Shown: positions 62,874 to 64,000 of the stretch, piece by piece
How the letters are laid out: each line of letters starts with the position of its first letter
Position numbering within the stretch: position 1 is the stretch's first letter
Assembly (NCBI GenBank): GCA_016873165.1
Contig: VGXV01000006.1
Coordinates: 36,764 to 100,763, forward strand
DNA from: Planctomycetota bacterium
GTDB taxonomy: Bacteria; Planctomycetota; Brocadiia; Brocadiales; Brocadiaceae
Direction: 5' to 3'
DNA: 64,000 nt
Translations under genes and position numbers: made by a program
Notes under the pieces: generated by a model
What the model saw: the letters and a program-made list of their open reading frames with translations, nothing else
What the model was told of the DNA's origin: nothing
Database searches by the model: none

Positions 62874-63524
62874 TTATTTTCCCGATATATTTTCTTTAAC
62901 AATTTTCGCCGGTACGCCAACAACCTGAACATTATCCGGTACGTTTTCCGTTACTACAGAACCAGCGCCAATAACAGCATGTGAACCTATAATAACATTA
63001 TCAATGATTACCGCCCCCATTCCAATGTATACCGCATCATTAATTGTACACGATCCCGCTATATTAGCTCCCGGTCCAATGGTAACATAATTTCCAATTT
63101 TTGTATGATGCCCGATCAAAGCTCCACGATTGACAATAACATGGCAACCTATTTGGGTATGAGAAGCAATGATAGCCCCTACGCTGATAATAGACCCTTC
63201 TCCGATGGTACTTCTTGCAGAAATTCTTGCCAATGGATGCACAAGGGATCTAAACCTGATCCCGTAAGAAGCTGCCTGATTGGTAAACCGGCTTCGAAAA
63301 GTAGTACCAAGCGCACACACCGCAACATGATCTTTGGCATATTTATCAAGATTATCGACCCAAATAACAGGCAACCCTCCCAACAAATCATGACATTTTT
63401 TAGGATACATATTTTCTACAAATCCTACGACTTTTACATTTGCAATTTCAGAGGCTAAATCTAATACTTCAATAGCAAATGTCCTCGTACCAAGAATGAG
63501 AAGTGTGCACTGATCTTGTTCCAT
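62874..63524 (-). CDS. NeuD/PglD-like sugar O/N-acyltransferase
   Basis: The 216-aa protein has an N-terminal Rossmann-like domain (about 6-95; LLILGTRTFAIEVLDLA, VVGFVENMY) and a C-terminal left-handed beta-helix (about 98-212). Its catalytic His appears in NRGALIGHHTKIG and the family end is IGAGSVVTENVPDNVQVVGV. NeuD/PglD proteins acetylate sialic-acid-like or bacillosamine-type sugars using acetyl-CoA. It follows a degraded aminotransferase gene, the usual partner in bacillosamine- or legionaminate-type pathways. Confidence 0.87.
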   Translation of the reverse strand: MEQDQCTLLILGTRTFAIEVLDLASEIANVKVVGFVENMYPKKCHDLLGGLPVIWVDNLDKYAKDHVAVCALGTTFRSRFTNQAASYGIRFRSLVHPLARISARSTIGEGSIISVGAIIASHTQIGCHVIVNRGALIGHHTKIGNYVTIGPGANIAGSCTINDAVYIGMGAVIIDNVIIGSHAVIGAGSVVTENVPDNVQVVGVPAKIVKENISGK

Positions 63525-63567
63525 CTATTAGTACCTCTACTAATATCAAGTTATATCTGTTACTTGA

Positions 63568-63900
63568 TTACTTGTTTTTATTTTTCATGTATACATCCGT
63601 ATGCTTTTCGAAGAACTCACTAACCACACAAATCACACGTTCAACCTGCTCATCAGCCATCTCATAAAATAATGGCAAAGTTATAATTTCATCGATATCC
63701 TTTGATAACACACCCAAATTTCGAGGGCAACATGCAATGCAGACGTCCCGTATTTACGACAACAACATGTTTTACCCTCAAAAGAGAGCATCGTTTACCA
63801 TCAAATTCGTTTACAATAGCACCCTGTCCTAACCAACAACTGTCCAGGATTCTGCAAACATCTTCTTTTTCCTCTAGTATATCGATTCCTAAATAACATA
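63568..63900 (-). pseudogene. DegT/DnrJ/EryC1/StrS aminotransferase pseudogene, large internal deletion
   Basis: One minus-strand frame carries the N-terminal part of a DegT aminotransferase: RILDSCWLGQGAIVNEFDGK, then LLRVKHVVVVNTGRLHCML (intact genes read roughly GVKHVVAVNSGTAALHLAL). Directly after, near 63717, another frame gives the extreme C-terminus: LSKDIDEIITLPLFYEMADE, then QVERVICVVSEFFEKH and a stop at 63568. The middle of about 260 residues, including the PLP lysine, is gone. It cannot be active. The window ends about 100 bp upstream, where a short unassigned frame (MKYIDEVNSEPVVFKWKYK) is open. Confidence 0.75.
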
Positions 63901-64000
63901 GCAATAAGTCTATAAAACAGAAAGAGAATCCATTTTGTATTTCCATTTAAAAACCACCGGTTCACTATTAACTTCATCTATATATTTCATAATGCGTTCC

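Overview
The window is 64 kb of low-G+C bacterial chromosome from a Gram-negative, surface-glycan-rich organism. No rRNA, intact tRNA or lineage marker is present, so taxonomy is inference. The full 14-subunit complex I locus, many TPR-headed glycosyltransferases and methyltransferases, B12-type radical SAM proteins and abundant decayed mobile DNA remind me of an anammox planctomycete (Brocadia/Kuenenia type). No hydrazine gene is present to confirm this.

Layout. (1) 0.1-18.4 kb: glycan assembly. A minus-strand operon at 6.3-0.1 kb encodes a Gfo/Idh/MocA dehydrogenase, a radical SAM protein, a hexapeptide N-acetyltransferase, a DegT aminotransferase and a glycosyltransferase. The first three sugar enzymes fit the WbpB/WbpD/WbpE trio for a 2,3-diacetamido sugar. 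Around it are giant fusions: TPR-GT4-methyltransferase-CgeB (955 aa), TPR-Zn ribbon-methyltransferase, TPR-FkbM and TPR-CgeB-exostosin (941 aa). (2) 18.5-26.8 kb: central metabolism and signalling. It holds a gmd remnant, a GNAT/2-oxoacid:ferredoxin oxidoreductase gamma fusion overlapping two-subunit class I fumarase, an Smr protein, a hemerythrin-GAF-HD-GYP protein, an M48 protease and a third radical SAM protein. (3) 26.8-33.6 kb: a decayed island. Interspersed repeats separate a frameshifted HNH gene, gene tails, a secreted protein and a TdeIII-like restriction-modification pair. It ends in 3' halves of tRNA-Pro(GGG) and tRNA-Ala(GGC), each beside integrase remnants, with a DUF433/truncated DUF5615 module between them.

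(4) 34.3-37.9 kb: a 1215-aa secreted protein with 21 repeats of 47 aa (7 + 14, fitting three seven-bladed propellers), Ser/Thr/Pro linkers and a carboxypeptidase-regulatory-like C-terminus. (5) 55.3-38.3 kb, minus strand: nuoABCDEFG-[DUF559 element]-[double desulforedoxin]-nuoHIJKL-[hicBA]-nuoMN. NuoF carries additional iron-sulfur domains at both ends. A sigma70-type promoter lies upstream of nuoA, and a 51/54-identical copy of its upstream DNA lies at the same distance before a CBS-domain gene that precedes an ArsB/NhaD-type transporter. (6) 58.7-64 kb: glycan genes again: a polytopic membrane protein, a sulfotransferase, a BKACE-family enzyme, a NeuD/PglD-like acyltransferase and an internally deleted aminotransferase pseudogene.

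Two MITE-like elements of about 140 bp (16.6 and 38.2 kb), each with 25-26 bp perfect terminal inverted repeats and flanking direct repeats, are the clearest non-coding mobile units. I found no CRISPR array and no complete transposase.
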